Source: Thalassospira sp. (GTDB lineage: Bacteria > Pseudomonadota > Alphaproteobacteria > Rhodospirillales > Thalassospiraceae). From it: 64,000 bases of DNA. Within the stretch, counting starts at the first letter, position 1; each line of letters begins with the position of its first letter. A model generated the notes under the pieces. It searched no databases. It saw only the letters and a program-made list of their open reading frames with translations, and was not told the DNA's origin. The DNA is taken from positions 1 to 64,000 of the forward strand of contig NZ_JAUYHK010000009.1 in NCBI RefSeq assembly GCF_030690045.1, read 5' to 3'. Both the position numbers and the translations under genes were made by a program. Below, in pieces: positions 39,776-50,664 of the stretch.

Positions 39776-40825
39776 ATGCGTGCTGCCTTTTTCACTGAAT
39801 ATCAGGGTCCTGTTGCCATTGAAAATGTGCCTGATCCCACCCCCGCCAATGACGGTGTGGTGATCGAGGTCGGCGCAACCGGCCTGTGCCGCAGTGACTG
39901 GCATGGCTGGATGGGTCATGATTCCGATGTCAAACTGCCCCATATACCGGGCCATGAATTTGCCGGAACCATCACCGCCACCGGCAAGGACATTACACGC
40001 TGGAAAATCGGCGACCGGGTGACGGTGCCCTTTGTGTCGGGATGCGGCCATTGCCGGGAATGCCATAGCGGCAATCATCAGGTCTGCGACCATCAGTTCC
40101 AGCCCGGCTTTACCCATTGGGGCAGCTATGCACAATATGTCGCCATTGGCTATGCCGATACCAATCTGGTCGCCCTGCCCGATGATATGGATTTTGTCAC
40201 CGCCGCCAGCCTTGGCTGCCGCTTTGCCACCAGTTTTCGTGGTGTGATTGATCAAGGAAAGGTCAGTGCCGGGCAATGGGTCGCGGTGCATGGCTGTGGC
40301 GGGGTCGGTCTTTCGGCAATCATGATTGCTTATGCCGCCGGGGCCAATGTCATTGCCATTGATATCGATGACGAAAAACTGGCTTTTGCCCGCAACCTTG
40401 GCGCGGCTTTCGGATTGAACGCCCGCACCATTCCCGACATTCCCGACATTCCCGCCGCCATCCGCGATCTGTGTCAGGGTGGTGTGCATGTATCGGTTGA
40501 TGCGCTCGGCAGTGCCCAGACCTGTTTTAATTCGGTCGCCTCCTTGCGTAAACGCGGCAAGCATATCCAGATCGGCCTGATGACTGGCGATCACGCCCAT
40601 GCCCGCATCCCGATGGACCGGGTGGTCGCCCACGAACTGGAAGTCCTGGGCAGCCACGGCATGCAGGCCTTTCGGTATGACGCGATGATCGACATGATCA
40701 GTAGCGGTAAATTACAGCCACAAAAACTGATCGGGGATCGCATCACCCTGGCAGAAGGGGCTACAGCCCTTATGAATATGGACCATTTTGTCGGCACCGG
40801 CGTCACCGTTATCGACCGGTTTTAG
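39776..40825 (+). CDS. Zinc-dependent alcohol dehydrogenase
   Basis: A 349-residue medium-chain dehydrogenase. The catalytic zinc site shows Cys in [16 protein letters not shown] and GHE in [13 protein letters not shown]. The structural zinc site is [15 protein letters not shown]. The NAD(P) Rossmann motif is [30 protein letters not shown]. It oxidises or reduces alcohols or aldehydes; the specific substrate is not clear. It lies 39 bp after the rhomboid gene and before a strong terminator. Confidence 0.9.
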   Translation: MRAAFFTEYQGPVAIENVPDPTPANDGVVIEVGATGLCRSDWHGWMGHDSDVKLPHIPGHEFAGTITATGKDITRWKIGDRVTVPFVSGCGHCRECHSGNHQVCDHQFQPGFTHWGSYAQYVAIGYADTNLVALPDDMDFVTAASLGCRFATSFRGVIDQGKVSAGQWVAVHGCGGVGLSAIMIAYAAGANVIAIDIDDEKLAFARNLGAAFGLNARTIPDIPDIPAAIRDLCQGGVHVSVDALGSAQTCFNSVASLRKRGKHIQIGLMTGDHAHARIPMDRVVAHELEVLGSHGMQAFRYDAMIDMISSGKLQPQKLIGDRITLAEGATALMNMDHFVGTGVTVIDRF

Positions 40826-40852
40826 AAAACCTTCCGAATCCCCACAAAACAG

Positions 40853-40884
40853 GGCCGCCGGTTGTCATGACCGGCGGCCTTTTT
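40853..40884 (+). terminator. rho-independent terminator after alcohol dehydrogenase gene
   Basis: GGCCGCCGGT (40853-40862) and ACCGGCGGCC (40870-40879) form a 10-bp stem followed by TTTTTGCTGTT. It isolates the nap operon from upstream transcription. Confidence 0.85.
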
Positions 40885-40956
40885 GCTGTTTGTCGCCTGC
40901 CCAATGTGATGCCCCCGCCCGTGAAACCCGCAATATCCCTACTGATCATAAGGAAA

Positions 40957-40970
40957 TTGACGATAATCAA
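40957..40970. promoter_or_regulatory. FNR/CRP-type box upstream of the nap operon
   Basis: TTGACGATAATCAA matches TTGAT-N4-ATCAA at nine of ten consensus positions. It lies about 110 bp before napE, within a 253-bp non-coding gap. FNR-type regulators (FnrL, NnrR and related) commonly control nap genes in alphaproteobacteria, so this is a plausible low-oxygen or nitrogen-oxide switch. Confidence 0.6.
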
Positions 40971-41078
40971 TGCTGATTTATCCCAACAGGTTGAATATGC
41001 GTTTTAGAATTTTCCAAAAAATAAAACTGACGGGACCGGCAACGGCCCTAAAACAGTTACCAAAAAGAGGGAATGTCC

Positions 41079-41255
41079 ATGAGTAACCCGGAAACGGCGG
41101 AAGACGTCCTGCGCAAAAAAACGGAATTGCGGTGCTTTGTTTTACTGGCCGTGGTTCTGGTCCCGGTTCTGGCCGTGGCCGCAGTCGGCGGACTTGGATT
41201 TTCAATCTGGATTTATCAGATGTTTGCCGGTCCTCCCGGCGCACCCCCTCTGTGA
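41079..41255 (+). CDS. napE: Periplasmic nitrate reductase small membrane subunit NapE
   Basis: A 58-residue protein with one membrane helix: KKTELRCFVLLAVVLVPVLAVAAVGGLGFSIWIYQMFAGPPGAPPL. Length, the helix position and the GPPGAPP tail match NapE. The second ATG (41079) is preferred over 41073 because GAGGGA lies at suitable spacing. NapE begins the operon; its function is not well understood. Confidence 0.88.
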   Translation: MSNPETAEDVLRKKTELRCFVLLAVVLVPVLAVAAVGGLGFSIWIYQMFAGPPGAPPL

Positions 41256-41268
41256 TCAGGGGGTTGTG

Positions 41269-41784
41269 ATGTCCAAAACCCCGGTTTCGCAAGATCGCCG
41301 TGATTTTTTAATGGCGCTGCGCGGGCAAACTGCACCAGTTATGGAACCTGCGGCCATTCGTCCGCCATGGGCGTATCATCTGTTTGATACCTGTACACGG
41401 TGCGGCGATTGCGCCCCGGCCTGTCCTGAAAACATCATCATTCATGATCCTGCCGGATTTCCCCAAATCGATTTTTCCAAGGGTGAATGCACCTTTTGCG
41501 GGGCCTGTGCCGATATCTGCCGCTCTGACGTTTTCGATCGAGCGCGCGACGCATGGAGCAACGTCATTGCCGTCAGCCCTGCCTGTTTTTCCGAACGGGG
41601 TATTTATTGCCGGTCCTGTGGCGACGGATGCCCCGAACGCGCCATCCGTATCATGCCGCAATTAGGGGGCCGTGCGCGGGTCATCATCATGGAAGATGCC
41701 TGTTCGGGTTGCGGTGCCTGCGTTTCGGCCTGTCCGGCCGATGCCATATCGATCACCCCGGCAGCGGAGGCCGCCCATGACTGA
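41269..41784 (+). CDS. napF: Ferredoxin-type protein NapF
   Basis: A 171-residue cytoplasmic iron-sulfur protein with cysteine motifs for [4Fe-4S] clusters: CTRCGDCAPACPE, CTFCGACADICR, CRSCGDGCPE (one Cys short of the usual four within a single motif) and CSGCGACVSACP. NapF assists maturation of NapA. It begins 14 bp after napE; its end overlaps napD by 8 bp, implying translational coupling. Confidence 0.92.
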   Translation: MSKTPVSQDRRDFLMALRGQTAPVMEPAAIRPPWAYHLFDTCTRCGDCAPACPENIIIHDPAGFPQIDFSKGECTFCGACADICRSDVFDRARDAWSNVIAVSPACFSERGIYCRSCGDGCPERAIRIMPQLGGRARVIIMEDACSGCGACVSACPADAISITPAAEAAHD

Positions 41785-42025
41785 AGACCACGGTGTCATA
41801 TCCAGCCTGATCGTCCAGACCCGCCCTGAAAATATGAAAACAGTTCAGGCCGGTATTATCGCCTTTGATCAAGCCGAAATTCACGCCACCGATCCCTGCG
41901 GCAAGATTGTCGTGGTGATCGAAGCCCGAAACGACGCCGCACTGGCCGATGAAATGCGCCGCATTGGCGACATCTCCGGCGTATTGGGCGTCAATATGGT
42001 CTTTCATCACAATGCGCTGCAATAA
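41777..42025 (+). CDS. napD: NapD chaperone for Tat export of NapA
   Basis: An 82-residue protein: [74 protein letters not shown]. It is a ferredoxin-like-fold chaperone that binds the twin-arginine signal of NapA until the cofactor is inserted. The ATG at 41777 overlaps the napF end. Length is normal for NapD. Confidence 0.9.
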   Translation: MTEDHGVISSLIVQTRPENMKTVQAGIIAFDQAEIHATDPCGKIVVVIEARNDAALADEMRRIGDISGVLGVNMVFHHNALQ

Positions 42026-42062
42026 CAATACCCACAGGACGACCAGTCCCCGGAGGATGTCC

Positions 42063-44567
42063 ATGTTCAATACCAAAATTTCCCGTCGCGATGCTCTCAA
42101 AGCGCAGGCCGCCGCCGTGGCCATAGCTGCCGCCGGTCTTCCGGCATCGGCACTGTCGCAAAATCTGGTCACCAGGGCCGAAGAAACCGAACTGAAATGG
42201 TCCAAGGCCCCCTGCCGGTTCTGCGGCACCGGCTGCTCGGTGATGGTCGCCACCAAGGATAACCATATCGTCGCCACCCACGGCGATGTGCAGTCGCCGG
42301 TCAATCGCGGCCTGAACTGCGTAAAAGGCTATTTTCTGTCCAAGATCATGTATGGCCGAGACCGCCTGACCACACCGCTTTTGCGCAAGACCAATGGCGT
42401 TTACGACAAGAACGGCGAATTCACCCCGGTAACATGGGACGAGGCCTTTGACGTGATGGCCGAAAAATGGAAGGAAACCCTGCGCGCCAAGGGCCCGACA
42501 GCAGTCGGTATGTTCGGGTCCGGACAATGGACGGTGTTTGAAGGTTATGCCGCCTCAAAACTGATGAAGGCCGGTTTCCGATCCAACAATCTGGACCCCA
42601 ATGCCCGCCATTGCATGGCGTCTGCCGTTGCCGGGTTCATGCGGACCTTTGGCATGGACGAACCGATGGGCTGCTATGACGATATGGAAGCCGCCGATGC
42701 CTTTGTATTGTGGGGATCGAACATGGCGGAAATGCACCCGATCCTGTGGACGCGGATCACCGACCGTCGCCTGTCGGCGCCACATGTCAAGGTCGCGGTG
42801 CTGTCAACCTATGAACATCGCTGTTTTGATCTGGCCGATATTCCGATGGTGTTTACGCCGCAAACCGATCTGGCAATTTTGAATTATATCGCCCATCACA
42901 TTATTTCGACCGGCCGGGTCAACACCGGTTTCGTCAATGCCCATACGGTGTTCAAACTGGGCAATCCCGATATCGGTTATGGTTTGCGCCCCGATCATCC
43001 CCTCGAACAGGCCGCCGCCAATGCCGGTGATTCCAACGGCGCAAAGGACATGACGTTCGAGGAATATGCCACCTTTGTCAGCGACTATACCCTTGATAAG
43101 GTGCATGAAATTTCCGGTGTGCCAAAAAACCGGTTGGAGGCAATGGCCGAACTTTACGCCGATCCCGCCATCAAGGTCACATCCTTCTGGACCATGGGCT
43201 TCAACCAGCATACCCGCGGGGTCTGGGCCAACAATCTGGTTTATAACATCCATCTTCTGACCGGCAAGATTGCCGAACCGGGCAATTCGCCCTTTTCTCT
43301 GACCGGACAACCATCGGCCTGTGGCACCGCGCGCGAGGTCGGCACCTTTTCGCACCGCCTGCCCGCCGATATGGTCGTCACCAATCCGGATCACCGGGCG
43401 ACCGCCGAAAAAATCTGGAAATTGCCGGATGGCACTATTCCTGACAAAGTTGGCTATCATGCGGTTCAGCAAAACCGCATGCTGAAAGACGGCAAACTCA
43501 ATGCCTATTGGGTTCAGTGTAATAACAATATGCAGGCCGCCGCCAATATCAACGAGGAAGGCCTGCCCGGTTATCGCAACCCGGAAAACTTCATTGCGGT
43601 TTCCGATGCCTACCCGACCGTCACCTGCGAGGCCGCCGATCTGATCCTGCCGACCGCAATGTGGGTGGAAAAGGAAGGCTGTTACGGCAATGCCGAACGC
43701 CGCACCCATATGTGGCACCAACTGGTCAATGCGCCAGGTGATGCCAAATCGGATTTGTGGCAATTGATGGAATTTTCCAAACGTTTTGTCATGGAAGATG
43801 TCTGGCCCGAAGAATTGCTGGCCAAACAGCCCGATTATCGCGGCAAGTCTCTATATGACGTTTTGTACCGCAATGGTCAGGTCGATGCCTTTCCGGTTTC
43901 CGATATTGAGGCGGGGTATAACAATCAGGAATCCGAAGAATGCGGCTTTTATATCCAGAAGGGCCTGTTTGAAGAATATGCCAGCTTTGGCCGTGGTCAT
44001 GCCCATGACCTTGCGCCATTTGATGCCTATCACGCCACACGCGGCCTGCGCTGGCCGGTAGTCGATGGCAAAGAAACCCGCTGGCGCTATCGCGAGGGAT
44101 ATGATCCCTATGTGACCGCCGGTGCCGGAGTTGAATTTTATGGCCACAAGGATGGCAAGGCGCGGATATTTGCCCTGCCGTTTGAACCTGCCGCCGAAAG
44201 CCCGGATGACGAATATCCGATGTGGTTATGTACCGGGCGCGTTCTGGAACACTGGCATTCCGGATCGATGACCCAGCGCGTTCCAGAACTGTATCGCGCC
44301 TTTCCCGATGCTGTTTGTTTCATTCACCCCGACGATGCCAGCGAGTTGGGCCTGCGTCGGGGGGATGAAGTGCGGGTGATTTCACGCCGGGGCGACATGC
44401 TGACCCGGGTTGAAACACGGGGCCGCAACCGCCCGCCCCGCGGTCTGGTGTTTGTGCCGTGGTTCGACGCCAGCCAGTTGATCAACAAGGTGACCCTGGA
44501 CGCCACCGATCCGATTTCAAAACAGACAGATTTCAAAAAATGCGCCATCCGGCTGGAAAAGGTGTGA
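42063..44567 (+). CDS. napA: Periplasmic nitrate reductase catalytic subunit
   Basis: An 834-residue molybdopterin enzyme that reduces nitrate to nitrite in the periplasm. The Tat signal [27 protein letters not shown] starts the protein. The [4Fe-4S] motif is C51-x2-C54-x3-C58 (PCRFCGTGC) with C86 (GLNCVKGY), and the Mo ligand C184 is in [10 protein letters not shown]. It is full length for NapA. The ATG at 42063 is favoured because GGAGG (42052-42056) lies 6 bases before it. It follows napD at 37 bp. Confidence 0.98.
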   Translation: MFNTKISRRDALKAQAAAVAIAAAGLPASALSQNLVTRAEETELKWSKAPCRFCGTGCSVMVATKDNHIVATHGDVQSPVNRGLNCVKGYFLSKIMYGRDRLTTPLLRKTNGVYDKNGEFTPVTWDEAFDVMAEKWKETLRAKGPTAVGMFGSGQWTVFEGYAASKLMKAGFRSNNLDPNARHCMASAVAGFMRTFGMDEPMGCYDDMEAADAFVLWGSNMAEMHPILWTRITDRRLSAPHVKVAVLSTYEHRCFDLADIPMVFTPQTDLAILNYIAHHIISTGRVNTGFVNAHTVFKLGNPDIGYGLRPDHPLEQAAANAGDSNGAKDMTFEEYATFVSDYTLDKVHEISGVPKNRLEAMAELYADPAIKVTSFWTMGFNQHTRGVWANNLVYNIHLLTGKIAEPGNSPFSLTGQPSACGTAREVGTFSHRLPADMVVTNPDHRATAEKIWKLPDGTIPDKVGYHAVQQNRMLKDGKLNAYWVQCNNNMQAAANINEEGLPGYRNPENFIAVSDAYPTVTCEAADLILPTAMWVEKEGCYGNAERRTHMWHQLVNAPGDAKSDLWQLMEFSKRFVMEDVWPEELLAKQPDYRGKSLYDVLYRNGQVDAFPVSDIEAGYNNQESEECGFYIQKGLFEEYASFGRGHAHDLAPFDAYHATRGLRWPVVDGKETRWRYREGYDPYVTAGAGVEFYGHKDGKARIFALPFEPAAESPDDEYPMWLCTGRVLEHWHSGSMTQRVPELYRAFPDAVCFIHPDDASELGLRRGDEVRVISRRGDMLTRVETRGRNRPPRGLVFVPWFDASQLINKVTLDATDPISKQTDFKKCAIRLEKV

Positions 44568-44575
44568 GGGAAGTC

Positions 44576-45055
44576 ATGATGAAACCGATCAACAAATGGC
44601 TGATGATGGCCTGTGGCCTGATTGTCATCGGCATTGCCGGTGCGGCATGGGCCGCCGAACCGGTTGCCACCCTGCGCGGCGGTGTTGCCATTGACAGGGA
44701 AACAACCCCGCCCCGCATCACCCAGTTTGAAGACACCGATCAGAAACGCCCGCGCAATTACCCGGAACAGCCGCCGACGATCCCGCATGATATTGACGGG
44801 TATCGCGTCGATATCAATTCCAACAAATGCCTGTCCTGCCATGCACGGTCTCGCACGGGTGAAAGCGGCGCACCAATGGTTTCGATCACCCATTTCATGG
44901 ACCGGGAAGGGCAGTTTCGCGCGGCAGTAAGCCCGCGCCGTTATTTCTGTCTGCAATGCCATGTCCCGCAACATCAGACCGACCCGTTGGTGATCAATGA
45001 CTTTGTTGATGTCGACACCTTGTTGTTGAACGATGCCCGTCACGGCAAAGAATAA
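44576..45055 (+). CDS. napB: Diheme cytochrome c NapB, electron-transfer subunit
   Basis: A 159-residue secreted protein with signal peptide ([18 protein letters not shown]) and two CxxCH heme-binding motifs, [10 protein letters not shown] and [10 protein letters not shown]. Conserved NapB text follows ([48 protein letters not shown]). It passes electrons from NapC to NapA in the periplasm. It starts about 8 bp after the napA stop; an adjacent ATG at 44579 is equally possible. Confidence 0.95.
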   Translation: MMKPINKWLMMACGLIVIGIAGAAWAAEPVATLRGGVAIDRETTPPRITQFEDTDQKRPRNYPEQPPTIPHDIDGYRVDINSNKCLSCHARSRTGESGAPMVSITHFMDREGQFRAAVSPRRYFCLQCHVPQHQTDPLVINDFVDVDTLLLNDARHGKE

Positions 45056-45066
45056 GGATGGTCGCC

Positions 45067-45657
45067 ATGCGCAAGATTCTGCTTCGCTACTGGAAGGTTC
45101 TGTCCACGCCCAGCGTCCATTACAGTCTGGCCTTCCTGACGATTGGCGGTTTTATCGCCGGGGTGATTTTCTGGGGTGGGTTCAATACCGCGCTTGAGGT
45201 CACCAACACCGAAAAATTCTGCATTTCGTGCCATGAAATGAAGGACAATGTTTTCGTCGAACTGCAATCGACCATTCATTACAGCAACCGGTCAGGTGTC
45301 CGTGCCACCTGCCCGGATTGCCATGTGCCACATCAATGGACCGACAAGATTGCCCGTAAAATGCAGGCCTCGAAAGAAGTCTGGGGCAAGATTTTCGGCA
45401 CCATCAGTACCCGTGAAAAGTTCGAGGAAAAACGTCTTGAACTGGCGATGCATGAATGGAATCGCCTGAAAGCCAACAATTCATTGGAATGCCGCAATTG
45501 TCATTCCGCGGAATCAATGGATATCACCCGGCAAAGTCCGCGGGCGGTGGACGCCCATCAGACATTCCTGTTTACCGGGGAAAAAACCTGTATTGATTGC
45601 CACAAGGGAATTGCCCATCATCTGCCCAATATGGCCGGTGCACCCGGATGGCAATGA
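45067..45657 (+). CDS. napC: Tetraheme membrane cytochrome c NapC (NapC/NirT family)
   Basis: A 196-residue quinol dehydrogenase with one N-terminal membrane anchor ([21 protein letters not shown]) and four CxxCH motifs: CISCH, CPDCH, CRNCH and CIDCH. It oxidises membrane quinol and feeds NapB. The start at 45067 is preferred over 45058 because AAGG is better spaced to it. It closes the nap structural series; the DUF2478 gene follows 16 bp on. Confidence 0.95.
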   Translation: MRKILLRYWKVLSTPSVHYSLAFLTIGGFIAGVIFWGGFNTALEVTNTEKFCISCHEMKDNVFVELQSTIHYSNRSGVRATCPDCHVPHQWTDKIARKMQASKEVWGKIFGTISTREKFEEKRLELAMHEWNRLKANNSLECRNCHSAESMDITRQSPRAVDAHQTFLFTGEKTCIDCHKGIAHHLPNMAGAPGWQ

Positions 45658-45673
45658 TCAGGTTGATCCGCAA

Positions 45674-46204
45674 ATGAGTGATAACAATTTTGTCATGGCG
45701 TCCGTCCTGTTTGATACAGCAGGGCGGATTGATACCCTGCTGGGCGATACCGCCGCCCGTTTGCAACGGGATGGCTTGCAGGTGGCGGGTTATGTGCAGT
45801 TCAAACGCGCCTCTACCGGACAAAGGCCGCTGGTCTATGCTCGGCAACTGGCCACTGGTACAGAAACCGCGATCACGCGCAATAATGGCAAGCTGGCATC
45901 GGGCTGCAAACTGGATTCCGATGCCCTTGCCGCCCTGTCATCCGATCTGGAATACAGCCTGTCTGACCATCCCGATATCCTGATCATCGCCCGGTTTGGC
46001 CGCAGCGAAGCCGAAGGACGCGGCCTGCGCGATACCATTTCACAGGCCCTGATGGCCGGCATTCCGGTTCTGGTCGGGGTTCGGCAGGAATATAAGGATG
46101 TCTGGCAGGAATTTCAGGGTGGTATTGCGCAAATCCTGCCGCAAGACCCGACCGAGATCCTGCAATGGTGCCAACACGCCGTCGGCACCAAGGTTACCTG
46201 CTAA
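45674..46204 (+). CDS. DUF2478-type protein, last gene of the nap operon
   Basis: A 176-residue soluble protein. The order is MASVLFDTAGRIDTLLGDTAARLQRDGLQVAGYVQ, then CKLDSDALAAL, then DILIIARFGRSEAEGRGLRDTISQALMAGIPVLVGVR and WQEFQGG. This fits the DUF2478 family, often found near molybdenum-related genes. A nucleoside-binding fold is plausible but no clear Walker motif is seen. Its 16-bp distance to napC suggests co-transcription and a role in nitrate reductase maturation or cofactor supply (inference). Confidence 0.75.
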   Translation: MSDNNFVMASVLFDTAGRIDTLLGDTAARLQRDGLQVAGYVQFKRASTGQRPLVYARQLATGTETAITRNNGKLASGCKLDSDALAALSSDLEYSLSDHPDILIIARFGRSEAEGRGLRDTISQALMAGIPVLVGVRQEYKDVWQEFQGGIAQILPQDPTEILQWCQHAVGTKVTC

Positions 46205-46206
46205 TT

Positions 46207-46938
46207 TTATTGCGACAGGCAATCCGCATCCAGCGGGGTCAACAGGCTTTGACGGGCAAAATCCTTGAACCATGCGCCAAGGGCCTCATCATAGCGTATC
46301 CGTCCCGCTCTTTGCTGATCCGGATTTTGCGCATTGGGCAAAGCCGTTTTTTCCACAGCATCGCGCAACCAGCGTTCATGAATTTCGTCATCAACTTCGG
46401 GATGAAATTGCAGGCCCCAGATGCGGTTCCCCACCCGGTAAGCCTGATGGGGAAACACCGTTCCTCGCGCCAAAAGCTCCGCCCCCGGTGGTAAATCAAA
46501 CCCTTCGCGGTGCCAGTGATAGACCACCAACTCATCGGGGAAATGATCGCGGCCTGCCCCGGTCGCATAAACCGGATAATACCCGATTTCGGTCTGGCCT
46601 GCGGGATGGGGCAGAACCGCCGCCCCCAAATGCCGCGCCATCAACTGTGCCCCAAGGCAAACACCCAGATACCGCACATCGCTTGCCACCACATGGGGCA
46701 ACCATGCCATGATCCGCGCAATATTGGGCAAGTCATCATCATTGGCACTCATCGGGCCGCCAAACACGATGGCGGCATGATAACCTGACAGATCGCGGGG
46801 CAGTTCATCCCCCTCGCCGGGACGGCGGATGTCAAATTCAAATCCGTGCCGATGCAACACAGAACCGATCCGGCCCGGTTGCCCGGTGGCGGAATTGAAC
46901 ACCATGATGATGCGTTTGCAAACAGACGAATAATTCAC
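46207..46938 (-). CDS. Class I glutamine amidotransferase-like protein
   Basis: A 243-residue single-domain class I amidotransferase. The nucleophile elbow is YLGVCLGAQLMARHLG and the His/Glu pair is in GLQFHPEVDDEI. Stand-alone proteins of this type include GMP synthase-like and gamma-glutamyl-compound hydrolases; the acceptor is unknown. A GTG at 46938 is used; an ATG at 46905 is an alternative. It converges on the DUF2478 gene with 2 bp between stop codons. Confidence 0.85.
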   Translation of the reverse strand: MNYSSVCKRIIMVFNSATGQPGRIGSVLHRHGFEFDIRRPGEGDELPRDLSGYHAAIVFGGPMSANDDDLPNIARIMAWLPHVVASDVRYLGVCLGAQLMARHLGAAVLPHPAGQTEIGYYPVYATGAGRDHFPDELVVYHWHREGFDLPPGAELLARGTVFPHQAYRVGNRIWGLQFHPEVDDEIHERWLRDAVEKTALPNAQNPDQQRAGRIRYDEALGAWFKDFARQSLLTPLDADCLSQ

Positions 46939-47009
46939 AAGACGGCCTTTTTATTGCAATGCCGCAAGAGTGCCGTCCCAAGGACTTTCTGGCAAGACTG
47001 GATTTTGTC

Positions 47010-47044
47010 CAAACAAAAAGCCGCCGCAGTTTCCTGCGACGGCT
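47010..47044 (-). terminator. rho-independent terminator after ychF
   Basis: AGCCGCCGCAG (47019-47029) and CTGCGACGGCT (47034-47044) pair with one mismatch. On the minus strand it continues into TTTTTGTTTGG. Confidence 0.82.
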
Positions 47045-47073
47045 CTGGTTATCTTCCCGCCAGGGTTGGCGTC

Positions 47074-48177
47074 CTAGACATTGAATTTAAAATGGAAAAT
47101 ATCGCCGTCCTTGACGATATAGGTCTTGCCTTCCTGCCGCAATTTTCCGGCATCTCGCGCCCCGGCTTCGCCGTTAAAGGCGATGAAATCGTCATAGGCG
47201 ATGGTTTCGGCCTTGATAAAACCGCGTTCAAAATCGGTGTGGATCACCCCGGCGGCATTGGGTGCCGTCGCCCCGTTATACACGGTCCATGCACGGGCTT
47301 CTTTCGGACCGACCGTAAAGAAGGTCAGCAGGTTCAAAAGCTTATACCCTTCGCGGATCACGCGGGTCAGTCCAGTTTCCGACAGGCCAAGCCCTTCAAG
47401 GAATTCCTGTTTTTCTTCGGCATTATCCAGCAAGGCAACTTCGGCCTCAATTGCGGCTGAAATCACAACGGAGCGCGCCCCTTGTTTTTCAGCCATTTCG
47501 GCAACCTTTGCCGACAATTCATTGCCTTCGGCCGCATGATCTTCGTCAACATTACAGGCATACAGAACCGGCTTGCTGGTCAAAAGCTGCAACATGCGAA
47601 ACGCCTTGGCTTCGTCTTCATTGTTGATGGCGACAATGCGGGCCGGCTTGCCTTCGCGCAGAACTTCAAGGGTGCGTTCCACCAGTTCCAGCGCCAGTTT
47701 GGCGTCCTTGTCATTGCCCTTGGCACGTTTTTGCAGGCCGACAACCCGTTTCTCAAGGCTGTCCATATCGGCCAGCATCAATTCGGTTTCGATGGTTTCG
47801 GCATCGCGCACCGGATCGACCGAGCCTTCGACATGGGTGATATCGTCATTTTCAAAACAGCGCAGCACATGCACAATCGCATCGGTTTCGCGGATATTGG
47901 CCAGAAATTGGTTACCCAGCCCTTCACCCTTGGACGCGCCACGCACCAGCCCGGCAATATCGACAAATTCAAGCTGGGTCGGAATAATCTGGGCCGATTT
48001 GGAAATCGCCACGATTTTATCGAGCCGATCATCAGGAACACTGACACGACCGGTATTCGGTTCGATGGTGCAAAACGGAAAATTGGCCGCCTCGGCGGCT
48101 GCCGTCTGCGTCAGGGCGTTAAACAGGGTCGATTTCCCGACATTGGGCAGACCGACAATACCACATTTGAATCCCAT
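47074..48177 (-). CDS. ychF: Redox-regulated ATPase YchF (OBG family)
   Basis: A 367-residue P-loop ATPase of the Obg superfamily. G1 is [14 protein letters not shown]; the following [18 protein letters not shown] is the YchF switch region. The C-terminal TGS-domain part is [41 protein letters not shown]. It is linked to stress responses and translation. The ATG at 48177 is chosen over a GTG at 48195 because the family starts [11 protein letters not shown]. It precedes a strong terminator and follows pth. Confidence 0.95.
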   Translation of the reverse strand: MGFKCGIVGLPNVGKSTLFNALTQTAAAEAANFPFCTIEPNTGRVSVPDDRLDKIVAISKSAQIIPTQLEFVDIAGLVRGASKGEGLGNQFLANIRETDAIVHVLRCFENDDITHVEGSVDPVRDAETIETELMLADMDSLEKRVVGLQKRAKGNDKDAKLALELVERTLEVLREGKPARIVAINNEDEAKAFRMLQLLTSKPVLYACNVDEDHAAEGNELSAKVAEMAEKQGARSVVISAAIEAEVALLDNAEEKQEFLEGLGLSETGLTRVIREGYKLLNLLTFFTVGPKEARAWTVYNGATAPNAAGVIHTDFERGFIKAETIAYDDFIAFNGEAGARDAGKLRQEGKTYIVKDGDIFHFKFNV

Positions 48178-48241
48178 CTTTCCGGGCTCCGTCACTTGAA
48201 TTCATAATCTGACACGGGATCAGGTATCTGCCTGCCCGAAC

Positions 48242-48979
48242 TTAATGTTTCTTGCCGAACGCCTTTGCAAGGGCCTGCGCCATCGCGCTGGCGGCATTGC
48301 TGATCGGGGTATCGGGTTTGTCCGACACATCATATTTTTCACGCGGGGCCTCAACGGGCGCGTCCGCCTTTGCCTCTTTCGGCACCTTTGGCGTTCTGGG
48401 TTTGGGTGGGGTTACTTCATGCGCGACCTTGCTCATGAAACCACTGTCATCGTCCGCAAACAGGCGCGGCATTTCACGGGCCACCGCATCAAGTAACGTC
48501 ATCAGCCAGCCATCCTGCTCGGATTTGGCAAAGTCGCCCAGCACATATCCATGCACCCGCGCCTTGTCGCCGGGATGACCAATGCCCAGACGGACACGGC
48601 GATATTCCTTGCCGCAATGGGCATCGATTGACCGCAATCCGTTATGCCCGCCATGACCACCGGCCCGTTTGACACGCAAGCGTCCGGGCGGCAAATCCAG
48701 TTCATCATGCAGGACAATCACGTCTTCGACCGGAATTTTATAGAATCGCAAGGCCTCGCCGACACTTTGCCCGGAATTGTTCATAAAGGTTTCGGGTTTG
48801 AGAACCAGAACCTTGTGCCCGGCAATCGTGCCTTCGGCCAGTTGTCCCTGAAATTTCTTGCGCCAGGGACCAAAGGAATGGCGGCGAACAATTTCGTCCG
48901 CCGCCATAAATCCGATATTATGGCGGTTACCGGCATATCCCGAACCCGGGTTCCCCAGTCCAACCACCAAAAACATCAT
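48242..48979 (-). CDS. pth: Peptidyl-tRNA hydrolase
   Basis: A 245-residue Pth that frees tRNA from stalled peptides. The active-site residues are present: N10 (VGLGNPG), H20 (GNRHNIGF), the FMNNSGQSV loop and [18 protein letters not shown]-terminal extension of about 55 residues ([54 protein letters not shown]) goes beyond the usual end and is Lys/Pro-rich. It lies downstream of rplY with 14 bp between them, as in many alphaproteobacteria. Confidence 0.95.
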   Translation of the reverse strand: MMFLVVGLGNPGSGYAGNRHNIGFMAADEIVRRHSFGPWRKKFQGQLAEGTIAGHKVLVLKPETFMNNSGQSVGEALRFYKIPVEDVIVLHDELDLPPGRLRVKRAGGHGGHNGLRSIDAHCGKEYRRVRLGIGHPGDKARVHGYVLGDFAKSEQDGWLMTLLDAVAREMPRLFADDDSGFMSKVAHEVTPPKPRTPKVPKEAKADAPVEAPREKYDVSDKPDTPISNAASAMAQALAKAFGKKH

Positions 48980-48993
48980 AGACCCCGATCTGA

Positions 48994-49608
48994 TTATTCG
49001 GTCTCGCCTTCTTCACCGTCCTCTGCGTTATCTTCAGAACGCAAGGAAGACGGTGCAGCAATGGTCGCAACGGTAAAGTCACGGTCGGTAATGGTCGGCT
49101 CAACACCCTTCGGCAACTTGGTCGCCGAAATGTGGATCGAGTCGCCCACTTCAAAGCCGGTCAGATCGAAAACCAGTTCTTCAGGGATCGCGTTCGGGGC
49201 GCAGTTCAGTTCAACATCGTGACGCACGATGTTCAGAACGCCACCGCGCTTCAGGCCTGGCGATTTTTCTTCATTGACGAAGCGAACCGGAACTTCGACC
49301 GTCAGTTTGTGGTCGTCTGCGAAACGCAGAAGATCGACATGCAGCGGCACATCGGTAACCTTGTCAAACTGAACGTCGCGCGGCAGAACTTCATAAGACT
49401 TGCTACCGACCTTAACAGTCAGAATGTGCGAGAAAAAACCCGGCTTGTGCAGCAATTTCACGAGCGGACGCGGGTCAATCTGGAACATAACAGGATCCTG
49501 TTTTGCACCATAGATGACACCAGGGACCATACCGGCACGACGCACGGCACGGGCGGCCCCCTTTCCGGCCCGTTCACGGATTTCCGCATTAAGTACGGCA
49601 TTTGCCAT
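48994..49608 (-). CDS. rplY: Large ribosomal subunit protein bL25 (CTC form)
   Basis: A 204-residue bL25 of the longer CTC type. The N-terminal RNA-binding domain is [40 protein letters not shown] and it is followed by the C-terminal TL5/CTC domain ([72 protein letters not shown]). The tail is acidic. It binds 5S rRNA in the large subunit. It sits between prs and pth, a conserved order. The ATG at 49608 fits [12 protein letters not shown]. Confidence 0.95.
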   Translation of the reverse strand: MANAVLNAEIRERAGKGAARAVRRAGMVPGVIYGAKQDPVMFQIDPRPLVKLLHKPGFFSHILTVKVGSKSYEVLPRDVQFDKVTDVPLHVDLLRFADDHKLTVEVPVRFVNEEKSPGLKRGGVLNIVRHDVELNCAPNAIPEELVFDLTGFEVGDSIHISATKLPKGVEPTITDRDFTVATIAAPSSLRSEDNAEDGEEGETE

Positions 49609-49680
49609 CGGAAAAGCTCCTTGAACTAAGACAGTCATGTTTTCGCGGGATCGGTGATTGTCACCGCTGAAAGCCCATGA

Positions 49681-49716
49681 AAACAGGTTCGCTGGCCTCC
49701 AGGGGTGCCAGCGAAC
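49681..49716 (-). terminator. Terminator-like hairpin between prs and rplY
   Basis: GTTCGCTGGC (49687-49696) and GCCAGCGAAC (49707-49716) form a perfect 10-bp stem. On the minus strand it is followed by CTGTTTTC. It may reduce read-through from prs into rplY. Confidence 0.65.
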
Positions 49717-49731
49717 GTGGGCCTTATACGC

Positions 49732-50664
49732 TTAATCGAAAAGAACGGAAACAGATTTTTCTTCCGAAATGCGACGAATCGCCTCGGCCATCAGCGGGGC
49801 AATCGGCAATTGCCGGATTTTGGAACATGCCCGCACGGCATCCGATGCCTTGATCGAGTCCGTGGTCACGACTTCACTGATCGGTGAATTGGCAATTCGT
49901 TCCACCGCCGGGCCCGATAACACCCCATGACTGACATAGGCCGCAACAGAAGCCGCCCCGCGTTCTTTCAGCGCCGTGGCCGCATTGCACAGGGTGCCTG
50001 CCGAATCCACGATGTCATCAACCAGAATGCAAACGGCGTCATTCACATCGCCAATCACATGCATGACTTCGGAAACTCCGGCCTGCGCACGGCGTTTGTC
50101 GATAATCGCCAGTTCGGCATCAATGCGTTTCGCCACCGAACGCGCACGGGCCACACCGCCGACATCGGGGCTGACAACAACCAGTTTCTGGCCTTCAAAC
50201 TTGTTACGGATGTCGCTGGTCAGAACCGGCGACGCAAACAGATTATCAAGCGGGATATCGAAAAAGCCCTGAATCTGACCGGCATGAAGATCCATGGTCA
50301 GAACGCGATCTGCGCCCGCTACCGTAATCAGGTTCGCAACCAACTTGGCCGAAATCGGGGTACGGGGACCCGATTTGCGATCCTGCCGGGCATAGCCGAA
50401 ATAGGGCATGACTGCGGTAATACGGCGCGCCGAACCACGGCGCAGCGCATCAAGCATCACCAGCAGTTCCATCAAATTGTCGTTGGCCGGAAAAGAGGTG
50501 CTCTGAATGACAAAAACGTCCTCACCGCGGACGTTTTCCTGAATTTCACACCAGATTTCCTGATCCGAGAATCGCTTCACATCGGCTTTGGTCAATTGCA
50601 GATTAAGGTGATCTGCAATGGTTTCTGCCAAAGGGCGGTTGCTGTTACAGGCGAGGATTTTCAT
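49732..50664 (-). CDS. prs: Ribose-phosphate pyrophosphokinase (PRPP synthetase)
   Basis: A 310-residue enzyme that makes PRPP from ribose 5-phosphate and ATP. The divalent-cation site is [26 protein letters not shown] and the PRPP-binding loop is [100 protein letters not shown] also matches the family. It feeds purine, pyrimidine, His and Trp synthesis. The 164-bp stretch upstream to the lipoprotein gene shows no gene. Confidence 0.97.
   Translation of the reverse strand: MKILACNSNRPLAETIADHLNLQLTKADVKRFSDQEIWCEIQENVRGEDVFVIQSTSFPANDNLMELLVMLDALRRGSARRITAVMPYFGYARQDRKSGPRTPISAKLVANLITVAGADRVLTMDLHAGQIQGFFDIPLDNLFASPVLTSDIRNKFEGQKLVVVSPDVGGVARARSVAKRIDAELAIIDKRRAQAGVSEVMHVIGDVNDAVCILVDDIVDSAGTLCNAATALKERGAASVAAYVSHGVLSGPAVERIANSPISEVVTTDSIKASDAVRACSKIRQLPIAPLMAEAIRRISEEKSVSVLFD

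Noticed and set aside
39446-40657. Minus-strand reading frame of 403 codons opposite the rhomboid and alcohol dehydrogenase genes
   Set aside because: It lies across two well-supported genes on the other strand and matches nothing.
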